From contig JAUVZD010000006.1 of assembly GCA_030602715.1 (NCBI GenBank), positions 1 through 64,000 of the forward strand: 64,000 bases of DNA, written 5' to 3'. How positions within the stretch are numbered: the first letter of the stretch is position 1; every line of letters begins with the position of its first letter. This DNA is from Candidatus Coatesiibacteriota bacterium. Lineage in GTDB: Bacteria; RBG-13-66-14; B26-G2; JAUVZD01. Shown here piece after piece: positions 8,492 through 17,813 of this stretch. A program made the position numbers and the translations under genes. The notes beneath the pieces are model-generated. The model was given only the letters and a program-made list of their open reading frames with translations. It had not been told where the DNA came from and made no database searches.

Positions 8492-9205
8492 ATGGATTTG
8501 AAGGGGCGGATAAAGAATGCGGAGCGGGTTGCCGTGCTCACCGGAGCCGGCATCTCCGCTGAGAGCGGGATTCCCACCTTCAGGGGAGCCGACGGATTGT
8601 GGAAGCAATTCAGGGCGGAGGAGCTTGCCACCCCGCAAGCCTTCCAGCGGGACCCCAAGCTGGTCTGGGAATGGTATGACTGGCGCCGTCAGAAGTGCGC
8701 CCAGGCTGTGCCCAACCCCGGTCACCTGGCTTTAGCCGAACTGGAGAGGATTGCCCCACATTTCACCCTGATTACCCAGAATGTGGACGGTTTGCATGCC
8801 TTAGCCGGCTCAAAACATATTCTGGAGTTGCACGGCAACATATGGAGGATGCGCTGTGTCGCCTGCGAAGCCATGCAGGAGAGCAGGGAGCCTCTGGGTG
8901 GTGAGCTACCCCACTGTGACTGTGGTGCATTGATGCGCCCGGATATCGTCTGGTTCGGTGAAGCCCTTCCTCAGCAGGTGCTATCGGAAGCTTTTAGCTG
9001 TGCCCGTAGTGCTGAGGTGTTTCTCTCCGTGGGCACCAGCGCCTGGGTTATGCCCGCATGCCAGCTGCCGGTGGTAGCCAAGCAGTCCGGCGCTTATGTG
9101 GTGGAGGTGAACCTGGAAAAGACGCCGATAAGCGAAATGGTGGACGAAGCCCACCACAGGAAGGCGGGGGAGATACTGCCCTCTCTTCTGGGGGTGGAAA
9201 TTTAA
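8492..9205 (+). CDS. Sir2-family NAD-dependent protein deacylase
   Basis: Sirtuin of 237 residues. Motifs in order are GAGISAESGIPTFRG (NAD binding), TQNVDGLHALAG, then the catalytic His in LELHGN, followed by a zinc site of four Cys (C-x2-C, then CDCGALMRPDIVWFGE) and SVGTSAWVMPA. It removes acyl groups from lysine using NAD. The residues that mark desuccinylase (CobB-type Tyr/Arg) activity are not clear, so the preferred acyl group is open. The ATG directly abuts the previous gene's TAG, a strong sign of coupling. After this gene comes a new promoter for the EF-G-like gene. Confidence 0.92.
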   Translation: MDLKGRIKNAERVAVLTGAGISAESGIPTFRGADGLWKQFRAEELATPQAFQRDPKLVWEWYDWRRQKCAQAVPNPGHLALAELERIAPHFTLITQNVDGLHALAGSKHILELHGNIWRMRCVACEAMQESREPLGGELPHCDCGALMRPDIVWFGEALPQQVLSEAFSCARSAEVFLSVGTSAWVMPACQLPVVAKQSGAYVVEVNLEKTPISEMVDEAHHRKAGEILPSLLGVEI

Positions 9206-9223
9206 GGAGGGGGGAATATTTGC

Positions 9224-9252
9224 TTGCGGGTTTCACCCATTATTGTTATAAT
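9224..9252 (+). promoter_or_regulatory. Promoter for the EF-G-like gene
   Basis: TTGCGG (9224-9229) and a perfect TATAAT (9247-9252) are 17 bases apart, in the gap between the sirtuin and EF-G-like genes. The -35 is only a half match. Confidence 0.5.
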
Positions 9253-9374
9253 CTAAAGTCTGTGCGATAAATGGGAGATGGGAGATTGTGCAATTGAAAT
9301 TTCCAATTGAATGGCTATAAACTCTTTTTATCTGCTTAAAGCTAACAGCGCCATTTTTATATAGGGGGTAATAA

Positions 9375-11465
9375 GTGAGTTACCGAACTAAAGACATACG
9401 TAATGTCGCCTTTGCCGGTCACAGTTCCAGCGGAAAGACCAGCTTGACAGAGGCACTCTTATATCTGGCAAAAGCCAAGGAGCGTCTGGGCAAGGTGGAG
9501 GAGGGAAACACCACCACGGACTATGACCCAGATGAGGTCAGCCGGGGTTTGACAATAGGCTTGTCTCTAGCCAGCTTTGACTATAAAGACTACCATCTCA
9601 ACCTGGTGGATTTGCCGGGCTTTGCGGACTTCTATGGCGAAGTGGTCGGCGGGATGCGGGCGGTGGATTGTCTGGTTCTGGTGGTGGATGCGGTAAACGG
9701 TGTGGAGGTGGGAACCATCCGTGCCCTCCATACCGCCCGTGAAGCCGGCATCCCCATCGTGGTCTTCATAAACCGCATGGACAAGGAGCGGGCTCGGTTT
9801 GTAGCCACCTTGAACTTGCTTGGTGGATCCTTTGACTTCCTCACCTTCACCACCATGACCATCCCCATTGGGGAGGCGGAGGGCTTCAAGGGGGTGGTGG
9901 ACCTGCTCTCCACGAAGGCATATATGGTCGGTGAGCCCGGTAAGCCGACGGCCATTCCCGAAGATATGCTGGAGACCGTTGAGGAGCAGAGGATGGGCTT
10001 GATGGAATCGGCCTGCGAGGTCTCCGATGAGCTGGTGGAAAAGTATCTGGACCAAGGGGAGATCAGCCAGGATGAGTTTGAGGAGGCGTTAGCCCAAGCC
10101 ATCGCCGCCCGCAACTTCGTCCCCGTGCTCTGCGGTTCCGCCCTCAATCTTGCCGGAGTGGATGTCCTCCTGAAGCATATCTGCTCAGCTTTGCCCTCAC
10201 CGCTGGAGCGGGGTTTGGTCGCCGGGCATAAGCCGGGCACCGAAGAGGTCATCCAGCGGGAGCCGGATGTCAATGCTCCCACCTCCGCCCTCATCTTCAA
10301 GACAATCATAGACCCCTATGCCGGTAAACTTTCCCTGGTGCGGGTCTTCTCCGGCATCCTCCACGGTGGAGGGACAGAGGTGCTCAATTCCACCAAGGAT
10401 CGGACGGTCAAGGTTGGGGCACTGCTGACCGCTCTGGGCAAGGAGCAGAAGCCGATGGACCAGGTAGTCGCCGGGGATATCGGCGTTATTGCCAAAATGG
10501 AGGTTGCCTCTACCGGTGACACACTTTGTTCCGAAGGAGACCCGATCGTCTTTAAGAGGTTTGAATATCCTGAGCCGACCATGCGTTACGCCATCATGCC
10601 CAAGGGCAAGGGGGACGAGGATAAGCTCTCCAACGCCGTCGGGCGCCTTTCCGACGAGGACCCCACCTTCATCGTCACCCGGGATAGTGAAATTCGTCAG
10701 ACGGTGGCTTTCGGTCAGGGGGAGATGCATTTGGATGTGGCTTTATCCCGTCTGAAGAGTCGTTTTGGGGTGGAGGTGAGCCACGAGTTCCCCCGGGTGC
10801 CGTATAAGGAGACCATCAAGAGTCCCGCTAAGGCACGGGGGCGCTATAAAAGGCAGACCGGTGGGCGTGGTCAATTTGGGGATATCTGGTTGGAGATAAA
10901 CCCATTACCCCGGGGAGCCGGTTTTGAGTTTGAGAATAAAATTGTGGGCGGGGTGGTGCCCAGCCGCTTCATCCCGGCAGTGGAGAAGGGCATCGTTGAA
11001 GCCATGGGGGTGGGAGTTGTCTCCGGGAATCCGGTGGTGGATGTTAAAGCCAAACTTTACGATGGTAGTTATCACTCCGTGGATTCGTCAGACATGGCTT
11101 TTAAGATTGCCGCCTCTCTCGGCTTCAAGAGTGCTTTCGAGACAGCACAGCCCACAATTCTGGAGCCGATATATGAGGTGGAGATCACCGTTCCCGATGA
11201 GTTCGCCGGGGATATTACCGGCGACCTGTCAGGCAAGAGGGGAAAGGTGTCCGGTATGGAGCCGAGCGGCAAACTGACCACCATCAGGGGATTGGTGCCT
11301 TTGGGGGAGATGTATCGCTATTCCATAGAACTGCGCTCAATGACCCAGGGCAAGGGCACCTTTACCCTTAAGTTCAGCCATTATGAGGAAGCTCCGCCGG
11401 AAATAAGAACAGCGTTGGTGGAGAAGTATCAGAAGGAACGGGCGGAGGGGGAGCGTTCCTCGTAA
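9375..11465 (+). CDS. Elongation factor G-like GTPase
   Basis: Translational GTPase of 696 residues. The P-loop is GHSSSGKTSL, the G3 motif is DLPGF in place of the DTPGH of canonical EF-G, and G4 is NRMD. C-terminal EF-G domains III-V follow. The altered G3 (no catalytic His) and the shortened N-terminus match the group often annotated as EF-G-like or FusA2 paralogues, whose role is not the housekeeping translocase. The GTG start is supported by AGGGGG six bases upstream. The gene stands alone between a promoter and a strong bidirectional terminator. Confidence 0.88.
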   Translation: MSYRTKDIRNVAFAGHSSSGKTSLTEALLYLAKAKERLGKVEEGNTTTDYDPDEVSRGLTIGLSLASFDYKDYHLNLVDLPGFADFYGEVVGGMRAVDCLVLVVDAVNGVEVGTIRALHTAREAGIPIVVFINRMDKERARFVATLNLLGGSFDFLTFTTMTIPIGEAEGFKGVVDLLSTKAYMVGEPGKPTAIPEDMLETVEEQRMGLMESACEVSDELVEKYLDQGEISQDEFEEALAQAIAARNFVPVLCGSALNLAGVDVLLKHICSALPSPLERGLVAGHKPGTEEVIQREPDVNAPTSALIFKTIIDPYAGKLSLVRVFSGILHGGGTEVLNSTKDRTVKVGALLTALGKEQKPMDQVVAGDIGVIAKMEVASTGDTLCSEGDPIVFKRFEYPEPTMRYAIMPKGKGDEDKLSNAVGRLSDEDPTFIVTRDSEIRQTVAFGQGEMHLDVALSRLKSRFGVEVSHEFPRVPYKETIKSPAKARGRYKRQTGGRGQFGDIWLEINPLPRGAGFEFENKIVGGVVPSRFIPAVEKGIVEAMGVGVVSGNPVVDVKAKLYDGSYHSVDSSDMAFKIAASLGFKSAFETAQPTILEPIYEVEITVPDEFAGDITGDLSGKRGKVSGMEPSGKLTTIRGLVPLGEMYRYSIELRSMTQGKGTFTLKFSHYEEAPPEIRTALVEKYQKERAEGERSS

Positions 11466-11524
11466 TTGGAAATTTTACAGTGGAGGTCGGAAACCTCCGC
11501 TTCAACAAAACATTTTAGGGAAAA

Positions 11525-11560
11525 GAAGCGACCGGATAAGACCGGTCGCTTCGCTTTTTC
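11525..11560. terminator. Bidirectional rho-independent terminator
   Basis: A perfect 11-bp stem (11525-11535 with 11542-11552) with loop ATAAGA is followed by GCTTTTT on the plus strand and by TTTT on the minus strand. It separates the convergent EF-G-like and coaX genes. Confidence 0.88.
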
Positions 11561-11593
11561 CCGTGCATAGATTATTTTACCAACGATCTGTGC

Positions 11594-12379
11594 CTATGGT
11601 TTCCCTCGCTTTGCCACCTTCTTGGCGATAATCTGCAGTCCTTTGAGGGTGAAAAGGCGGTCCAGCACATCCACCCTCTCAGTGAGGGCGCAGATGGTCG
11701 GAGCCAGTCCGCCGGTGGCGATGACTGTAGCCCTTTCAGCCAACTCTTGCTCTACCAGCTTAACGATGCCCTCAAGGGAGGTGGAGGCTTGCAGGAGGAT
11801 ACCCGCTCGCAGTGAGTCGGCGGTGTTCTTTCCGATGACCTTGCCGGGGAAGGTCAGCTCCACCGGCGCCAGCCGGGAAGCCCGATGGAAGAGATCGGCG
11901 GCGGAGGTCTCCACCCCGGGGCAGATAATTCCTCCCAGGTATTCCCGCTCTCTGGAGATGACATCGTATGTGGTGGCGGTGCCGAAATCAACCACAATAG
12001 CGGGAAGCGGGTGTAGTTTGGCGGCGGCGGCCGCATTTACCAGGCGGTCGGGACCCACCTCCGAGGGATTGTCGTAGAGGACCTTTATGCCCATATCTGT
12101 ATTGTGGTTTACCACCAGTGGTTCAATGCCTAGTATGTGGGTTACAGCTTCGCTGACGGTTGGAGTCAGGCGGGGCACCACGGAACATAGAATAGCCATT
12201 TCCATGGAGGGGATTTCCGTCTCCCCTCCTTTCAGAATATTCTGTATGAGCAGGCGATATTCGTCGGGGGTCTTGTTCTGTTCCGTTGCCAGGCGATAGT
12301 GAGCGGTAACCTCGGCGCCTGAGAAAACCCCCAGCATTATGTTGGTGTTGCCGATGTCTACTGCTAAGAGCCTTTCCAC
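11594..12379 (-). CDS. coaX: Type III pantothenate kinase
   Basis: Catalyses ATP-dependent phosphorylation of pantothenate, the first step of CoA synthesis. The 261-residue protein shows the ASKHA-fold motifs: DIGNTN near the N-terminus (phosphate loop), GPDRLVNA, VVDFGTATTYDVI with the catalytic Asp, and GGIICPGV. Length fits the family. Its start overlaps the end of the glycosyltransferase gene upstream by 16 bases, so it is probably read from the glycan operon transcript, and it is ended by the terminator at 11525-11560. The assignment is firm. Confidence 0.95.
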   Translation of the reverse strand: MERLLAVDIGNTNIMLGVFSGAEVTAHYRLATEQNKTPDEYRLLIQNILKGGETEIPSMEMAILCSVVPRLTPTVSEAVTHILGIEPLVVNHNTDMGIKVLYDNPSEVGPDRLVNAAAAAKLHPLPAIVVDFGTATTYDVISREREYLGGIICPGVETSAADLFHRASRLAPVELTFPGKVIGKNTADSLRAGILLQASTSLEGIVKLVEQELAERATVIATGGLAPTICALTERVDVLDRLFTLKGLQIIAKKVAKRGKP

Positions 12380-13590
12380 GACTCCCTTCCTCCTTCTGAC
12401 ATAAACTCATCTATAATCGTCTCCAGGTGGGCGACGGACCTCTCCCAGCCCCAGTGGCGTTCTACGAATCTACGTCCGTGCTCACCCATCTGAACCCTCC
12501 GCCTGGGGTCTTTCAGCAGTTTGGCAAGCTCTTTGCTGAAGGTGGGAAGATGGCGGTCGGCGAGCAGGGCACCTTTGCAGTCCTTCAAGGTCTCTCGGAA
12601 CCCCCCTTCCCGCACCGCCAGGACAGGTCGCCCCACAGCTAGTGCTTCCAGGGGGATCAAGCCGAATGGCTCCACCACCTGACAGCAGAGCACCACCTCC
12701 GCCCCGGCGTAGGCATCACATAGCTGTCGGTCATTTAAGTTCATGCGAATGACCAGCTTCACATCCAGCTTTTGAGCCATTTTGCGCAGTCTTTCGCCCC
12801 ACCTCTCAAGCTCCAGGTTGGCGACGATGTGCAGAGGAAATTTGAGTTCCTTGGGAAGGGCGGCTATTGCTTCTAGAGCAAACCAGTGCCCCTTCTGGGC
12901 GGTGAGGGCGCCGACGGAAAGGAGATAGCCGTTCTCCTTTGGGGGTTTTTTGGGGGGGGCAAAAGCCGAAAAGTCGACGCCAAGGCTGGCTACGCGGGGG
13001 AAGATGCCGTATGTTTTTATGACTCCCTCCGCTGTGTGGTAGCTATTGGCGACAACCAGGTCTGCTGATGTCAATCCCTTATAATCCAGGTGCTTCCTTA
13101 TGAGGTTGTAGGGGAAGTTGATTATCTTTGAGAGCCTTTTTTTGAAACTGAGGGAGGTTTCTAAACCATAGAGTGGGGCTTCATACAGGCGACGGTGGGG
13201 TTCCTGACAGTAGTATATTTTGGGGAGGTTGCACAGGGAAAGGACCTGCGGTGCCTGGGTGCCCCAATGGGGGAAAGCGAGCAGAAGGTTGAAGCCCTCC
13301 TTTTCTACTGTTCTGGCGATGCGTTTCTCTGAGCGGCGATAACGGACCAGGTCTATCAGGCTTGCCAGATTCGATAGAAGAGGGAGTCTTTTCAAGGGGC
13401 GAGGGATTTTAATCGGCGTAGTGGGGATGGATATAGTTTTGACTTCAGGGCTTGTCGCTTGGGGGAGATTGGGTTCATCATAAGTTGTGAAGATGGTCAC
13501 CTGGTGCCTCTTTGCCAGGTATTTTGCCACCTTCGCCATGTGGCGGAAAGCGCCCCCGAATGGAGTGTGATGGAATATGGCGATCTTCAT
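12364..13590 (-). CDS. Glycosyltransferase family 4 type
   Basis: A 408-residue GT-B fold enzyme. The N-terminal half opens with KIAIFHHTPFGGAFRHMAKVAKYLA, shown by its start, typical of GT4 acceptor domains. The C-terminal half has LLSVGALTAQKGHWFALEA and then EPFGLIPLEALAVGRPV, the nucleotide-sugar binding E-x7-E type motif. It transfers a sugar from a nucleotide donor to a cell-surface glycan in the cytoplasm; donor and acceptor are not predictable. It sits downstream of a second glycosyltransferase and an O-antigen ligase-like gene on the same strand. Confidence 0.88.
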   Translation of the reverse strand: MKIAIFHHTPFGGAFRHMAKVAKYLAKRHQVTIFTTYDEPNLPQATSPEVKTISIPTTPIKIPRPLKRLPLLSNLASLIDLVRYRRSEKRIARTVEKEGFNLLLAFPHWGTQAPQVLSLCNLPKIYYCQEPHRRLYEAPLYGLETSLSFKKRLSKIINFPYNLIRKHLDYKGLTSADLVVANSYHTAEGVIKTYGIFPRVASLGVDFSAFAPPKKPPKENGYLLSVGALTAQKGHWFALEAIAALPKELKFPLHIVANLELERWGERLRKMAQKLDVKLVIRMNLNDRQLCDAYAGAEVVLCCQVVEPFGLIPLEALAVGRPVLAVREGGFRETLKDCKGALLADRHLPTFSKELAKLLKDPRRRVQMGEHGRRFVERHWGWERSVAHLETIIDEFMSEGGRESWKGS

Positions 13591-13631
13591 TTGTAAGAAT
13601 TTAATGATTTAGTTGTAATTAGGACTGATGT

Positions 13632-14882
13632 TTAAAACCTCTCCAACTCCTGTAATCTTTCATAGATTAACTCAAGTATGCGGTTGGTCCTCTTCTCCCA
13701 GGTATTTTCAAAGGCTAGGGCTATCCGCCTGCGCCTGGTTAGAGCGCTATCGGAGGTGAGCAGTTTCTCCGTCTCCCTTATGAAACCTGCAGAACCTTCA
13801 GGCATAGGAACCAGTTCACGGTAGCCGGCGATTGCCGACAGAGGTGTGGAAATTGTAGGTTTCCCGCTGGCGAGATATTCAAAAAACTTTATGGGAAAGC
13901 AGGAGTTGGTGTATTCGTTCATATTGTATGGGATGGCGCAGACATCAAATCCTTTGAGGTATGTGGGGAGTAATCTATATGGTCGGTATCCGAGGAGATG
14001 GATGTTGTTGATCCCGCTTAGAGCTTTTTGGGAATTGTCCTCTTTCTCTATGTTACCCACCAGCACCCAGTGCCAGCTTGGTTTCTTTCGGGCTATCTCA
14101 AGGATTAAGGGTATGTTCAGTTTGTATTCCGTCACCGCCCCAATAAAACCTATTCGTGGGTGGGGAATGTGCTCTAGGTCTTGGGGTTCATCCAGGTCCG
14201 ACTGTTGAGCCTGAGCGAAGAAGGGGGCATCAGCTACATTGGGCACCAGATGTGTATTGGGATTTCTCAAAGAGAGGTATTTATAGAGCGAGGGAGCTGT
14301 AGCGAAGACCACTTCCGCCCTCCTGAGCAATAGCTCCTCACCTAACTCAAGAACCTCTCTAGCTTCGGAGTTCTGTTTGTAGAAGGGGAATTCTCTAATG
14401 TTATCTACGCAGTCATAAGCCAATAGGTCATACGGTTGTTTGTGGATACTTGGGGTTATCTCCGGGGGATAGACCAGGGCGACGATGGGGGAGTCGCTGG
14501 CTCCCCTAATTTTGCGGGCAAAATGCAAGATGCGGGGGGCGTTCCACTTTGCATCTAGGTAGCGGTTGAGTCTGCGGATGATGTGTTTGTTCCTGAGGGG
14601 GAAGATAGCCGGCTGGTATATCCAAAGGTTCTTCCGGTCAAGAAAAATTGTATTGGGGAAGGGACCCTTTCCGGTTAAGAATAGGCGCAGGCGACCCCAA
14701 AGGTGATAACGACTGGGGACGTTCAGGATGGTGGGGTTTACGAAGATGATTTTATGGCCGGCTTTGGCAAAGTGGACTGCAAGGTGTTGTTTGTTGGTCC
14801 AATTCTGTTCATCCCAGACCTGGACGGAGAATATTACTATTATCAGGGGAGTTTGATTATGTGTCGCATTGCTTTTTTTCAT
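13632..14882 (-). CDS. Glycosyltransferase (TuaH-like GT-B)
   Basis: A 416-residue GT-B enzyme. The N-terminal domain (VQVWDEQNWTNKQHLAVHFA, then KIIFVNP) and the acceptor-domain Asp motif LLAYDCVDNIREFP resemble teichuronic-acid TuaH-type transferases. The donor domain reads PRIGFIGAVTEYKLNIPLI and then FPIKFFEYLASGKP. The ATG at 14882 overlaps the TGA of the upstream ligase gene (TGATG), which decides the start over an in-frame TTG three bases before it. This is coupled surface-glycan synthesis; the sugar is unknown. Confidence 0.82.
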   Translation of the reverse strand: MKKSNATHNQTPLIIVIFSVQVWDEQNWTNKQHLAVHFAKAGHKIIFVNPTILNVPSRYHLWGRLRLFLTGKGPFPNTIFLDRKNLWIYQPAIFPLRNKHIIRRLNRYLDAKWNAPRILHFARKIRGASDSPIVALVYPPEITPSIHKQPYDLLAYDCVDNIREFPFYKQNSEAREVLELGEELLLRRAEVVFATAPSLYKYLSLRNPNTHLVPNVADAPFFAQAQQSDLDEPQDLEHIPHPRIGFIGAVTEYKLNIPLILEIARKKPSWHWVLVGNIEKEDNSQKALSGINNIHLLGYRPYRLLPTYLKGFDVCAIPYNMNEYTNSCFPIKFFEYLASGKPTISTPLSAIAGYRELVPMPEGSAGFIRETEKLLTSDSALTRRRRIALAFENTWEKRTNRILELIYERLQELERF

Positions 14883-16378
14883 CAAGAATCGTTTTCTTTT
14901 CGGGCTAATTTTTCAGGAAGATTCTTTTTCTCTTGCTCTTTCTGGTAGAGCTTGAAAGCGACATACATGAGTCCCAATAAGATCCAGAAGATGGACTGTG
15001 GCTGGCTTCTTTTCATGGTGTTGTCCACAAGTTGATGGGGCATAAAAGCCAGGATACTGCCAAAGACACCCAAGGCTATCCGGGAGTATCTGGAGTCTTT
15101 GACCTGGCGTATAAATTGTAGGTTTTTTCGGAAAATAAGAAAGAGCAGTATGCAAAAGGGGATAAAATAGATTAATCCACCCTTTACCATCTGGTCGAAG
15201 ACCATACTGTTTAGGGCACTTGTTTTCCGAATGGGGAATTTGGAGACGACGAAGTAGCCGTATTGCTCCGGAGATTCAGCTACACCCCATCCCACTCCCA
15301 GGATGGGGTGGTGGATGATGTTATCCACATAACCAATATATTGGAGCACCCTTCCTCGCATGGAGGGGTCGGCCAGGAGCATTTCGTAGTTGAACAGAAA
15401 CATCTGTCGGGAGACTAGAGTGGTTGTGGTGGCTAACCCGGCAATTAATACCAATAACAGGATGATGATGATTATACTTTTCCCCCGAAACCTGAGCAGT
15501 AAAAGGATGAACAGGGAGAATAAAGTGCTGAAAAAACCGGCTCGGGAATAAGTGAATACCAGGCTGATTGTGGGGGGAACGACTATCAGTAGATAGAACA
15601 ACCTTTTCTTCCACTCTTTTGCCTCCAACGAATAGACAACCATTAAAGGTATGGTCAATTCAAAGAGTCCGGCAAGTATATTGGCGTTATGGAAAGTGGA
15701 TCCAATGCGATGGGAGACATATGTTGATAGTCGGACCATTTCTGGGGCAAATTTAAAATATCGGACCAAACCCATAAAGCTGACTATTAGGGTTAGGAGG
15801 AAGATGAATTTGATAAGTCTATCAATTTGGGAATGTTTTGATATTGCATTTATTACTATGAAAAAGATTAGGATACCGCTGGGGTAGGTGATCAGTTCTC
15901 TGAAGATGTTATACCAATAATTTCCCTCCCAGAAGGAAAGAGCGGCTTCAAAGATGGTAACAGATAGGAAGATTAACACTATCCAGTCAAACTCAGTCGC
16001 CTGAAAGATAGGTCTTTTGTGGGAGGTTTGATAAATGACAAAGGCTAAGAACACAATCAGTAGGACTATATGCACATTATCATAATTGTAAGAATGTTTA
16101 TAAAAGCACTCCGAACCCAGAAAAAAGACAAAGGCCAAAAAGAGATAGAATAGGTCCGATATCTCAAAGCGATATAGCATGAATAAAAGTGCTCCTAAAA
16201 ATATCAAAAAGACAACCGGCTTCCTACTACCTTCAATACAGGAGAGTGAGCTGTATGAGATTACAACTAATAGGATAATCAACCCCAAAGCCAGTGCCTG
16301 GCGCAGATTTCCAATGCGAAAGACCTTGGGAATGGGGTCTATGGGAGAATTTAACCTTTTAAATATTGAAGTTTTCAT
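14882..16378 (-). CDS. O-antigen ligase/polymerase (Wzy/WaaL family)
   Basis: Very hydrophobic 498-residue protein with about 12 membrane segments. A large periplasmic loop holds the O-antigen ligase domain: RIGSTFHNANILAGLFEL, then TYSRAGFFSTLFSLF, and GRVLQYIGYVDNIIHHPILG before VGWG. These are the usual conserved Arg and His regions. It polymerises or ligates lipid-linked oligosaccharide at the outer face of the inner membrane. It is first in a (-) operon, behind the promoter at 16402-16430, and is coupled to the next glycosyltransferase by a TGATG overlap. ATG 16378 is chosen; an in-frame TTG lies one codon earlier. Confidence 0.85.
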   Translation of the reverse strand: MKTSIFKRLNSPIDPIPKVFRIGNLRQALALGLIILLVVISYSSLSCIEGSRKPVVFLIFLGALLFMLYRFEISDLFYLFLAFVFFLGSECFYKHSYNYDNVHIVLLIVFLAFVIYQTSHKRPIFQATEFDWIVLIFLSVTIFEAALSFWEGNYWYNIFRELITYPSGILIFFIVINAISKHSQIDRLIKFIFLLTLIVSFMGLVRYFKFAPEMVRLSTYVSHRIGSTFHNANILAGLFELTIPLMVVYSLEAKEWKKRLFYLLIVVPPTISLVFTYSRAGFFSTLFSLFILLLLRFRGKSIIIIILLLVLIAGLATTTTLVSRQMFLFNYEMLLADPSMRGRVLQYIGYVDNIIHHPILGVGWGVAESPEQYGYFVVSKFPIRKTSALNSMVFDQMVKGGLIYFIPFCILLFLIFRKNLQFIRQVKDSRYSRIALGVFGSILAFMPHQLVDNTMKRSQPQSIFWILLGLMYVAFKLYQKEQEKKNLPEKLARKENDS

Positions 16379-16401
16379 CAATTGAGCCCCGTTTTTTCAA
16401 C

Positions 16402-16430
16402 AGTATAGGATAACGATCGTGGGGTGTCAA
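16402..16430 (-). promoter_or_regulatory. Sigma-70-type promoter for the glycan/coaX operon
   Basis: Minus strand TTGACA (16430-16425), 17-base spacer, TATACT (16407-16402). It ends about 24 bases before the ligase ATG. Confidence 0.7.
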
Positions 16431-16454
16431 TATTTTGAGAAATATAGTATAGAC

Positions 16455-17516
16455 TCACCGTTCTTCCAATGTGGATAGATAGATAGCCCGAATCCTGTCG
16501 GCGATCTCGTTCCAGCTGACCTCTCCAAGTTTCCTCCGTGCTTCCACGGCAATATGGGAACGACCCGTCTCCTTAACCCTTATCATCGCCTCGGCGAGAG
16601 TTCTCGCATCCCTACTCTCGTAGTAAACCCCCACACCTCCGAGTTGTTCGGTAAGACAGCCTTCGTCCGGGGCTACCGCCGGTTTCTGGAAGGTCAGGGC
16701 TAGGAGAGCTACCCCCGAAGTCGTTACCCGACGATAGGGCATAACAATGCAGTCGCATGCGGTCAAGTGAAGGGCAAGTTCTTCGTCAGTCAGGTATCCG
16801 AGATGCAACCTTATCCTTCTGTCCTCTCCAGCTAAATGGAGCAGTTTCTGGGCATATTCGTTGTTTATTGGTTTGCCGGCGATAAGCAAAATGTCCTCGC
16901 TTCCACAAGCGCGCTTAAAGGTGGGAATCAGCTCCTCCAACCCTTTGTAAACCCGTAGTTTTCCGATGTGGAGATATACATATCTATCTGCAGAAATCTT
17001 CAACCGCCTGCGGGCTTCTGCTTTGGATATCCTGAGACCTGACGGCTCCTGCAATGGGCCGTGGGCAATTACCTCTATCCGGCGTTTGTAGTTGGGAAAC
17101 TCAGCCCAAAATTCCCCCTTTGCCCTCTGGCAATGGGCTATTACCACACCGCTATGAGCTAGAACCTTTCTCATCGCAATCCGGTCCATAAAGGGTAGAT
17201 ACTCTTCGTGGGGCAGGAGGTTGTGCAGTGTATAGATAATCGGTATGCGCAACATCGCTGCCGAAGGAATGGCGACCAAGATGAAGTAAGCCCAAGCCAG
17301 AAGCGAGAGTAAGGTGCGAAAGAGGGTAGGGCGTAATTTGTAGTAAAACTCGGGCCAATGGATGTGCCAGATGCGGCGCCGCCCCAGGAAATGGATGGGC
17401 ATAGGCCAGAATCGCCTAAGGACTCTTACACCCTCCTTCTGCAAAGCGTCAGCCAGGAAGCGGGTATAGGCAGCCTCTTCACGCCGATAGAGCAGGACCT
17501 TGACCTCTTGTGCCAT
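16455..17516 (-). CDS. Glycosyltransferase family 4 type
   Basis: A 353-residue GT-B enzyme. The N-terminal part includes IWHIHWPEFYY and IIYTLHNLLPHE, typical of acceptor domains in exopolysaccharide transferases. The C-terminal domain has YLHIGKLRVYKGLEELI, ILLIAGKP and a closing VMPYRRVTTSGVALLAL with the donor-binding region. It probably adds a sugar to the surface glycan made by the neighbouring genes, although it ends 73 bases before the ligase gene's start and lies upstream of the operon promoter. No promoter of its own is evident. Confidence 0.85.
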   Translation of the reverse strand: MAQEVKVLLYRREEAAYTRFLADALQKEGVRVLRRFWPMPIHFLGRRRIWHIHWPEFYYKLRPTLFRTLLSLLAWAYFILVAIPSAAMLRIPIIYTLHNLLPHEEYLPFMDRIAMRKVLAHSGVVIAHCQRAKGEFWAEFPNYKRRIEVIAHGPLQEPSGLRISKAEARRRLKISADRYVYLHIGKLRVYKGLEELIPTFKRACGSEDILLIAGKPINNEYAQKLLHLAGEDRRIRLHLGYLTDEELALHLTACDCIVMPYRRVTTSGVALLALTFQKPAVAPDEGCLTEQLGGVGVYYESRDARTLAEAMIRVKETGRSHIAVEARRKLGEVSWNEIADRIRAIYLSTLEER

Positions 17517-17813
17517 CCGTTCCTACTCCTTGTGGGCGACTAGGCACAGACACCCGGAATCAGCTTTGGTGGGATGTGGCGGCTTTTTGGTCAGCACAGC
17601 GCCGGTTTTGGGGATGTAACAAATCAAATAAGGCATCCTTCCCATCGCTGTGTTTTATCATCGGTCGTTGGTTCAACTGTTCAACCAACCACGGTTTGGT
17701 GGTATCCTTGTTCAGATGGCCAGGGACATAGCCCGGTTTCAGCCCGCCGAGCTTCAACAATCTGCGTTCCTGTAATCCAGAACCCATCTCCTCAGGGAAG
17801 GGATGTATCGTCT
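17517..17813. other. Intergenic segment with an unconvincing ORF
   Basis: This 297-base stretch lies between ahcY and a glycosyltransferase gene, both on the minus strand. A minus ORF (17832-17560, 90 codons, also an internal ATG with GAGGAG directly against it) and a plus ORF (17574-17834) cover it. Neither resembles a known protein, and neither has a properly spaced ribosome site. A short inverted repeat (GTTGGTT 17667-17673 with AACCAAC 17683-17689) could form a hairpin. No terminator or riboswitch motif was seen. Confidence 0.3.
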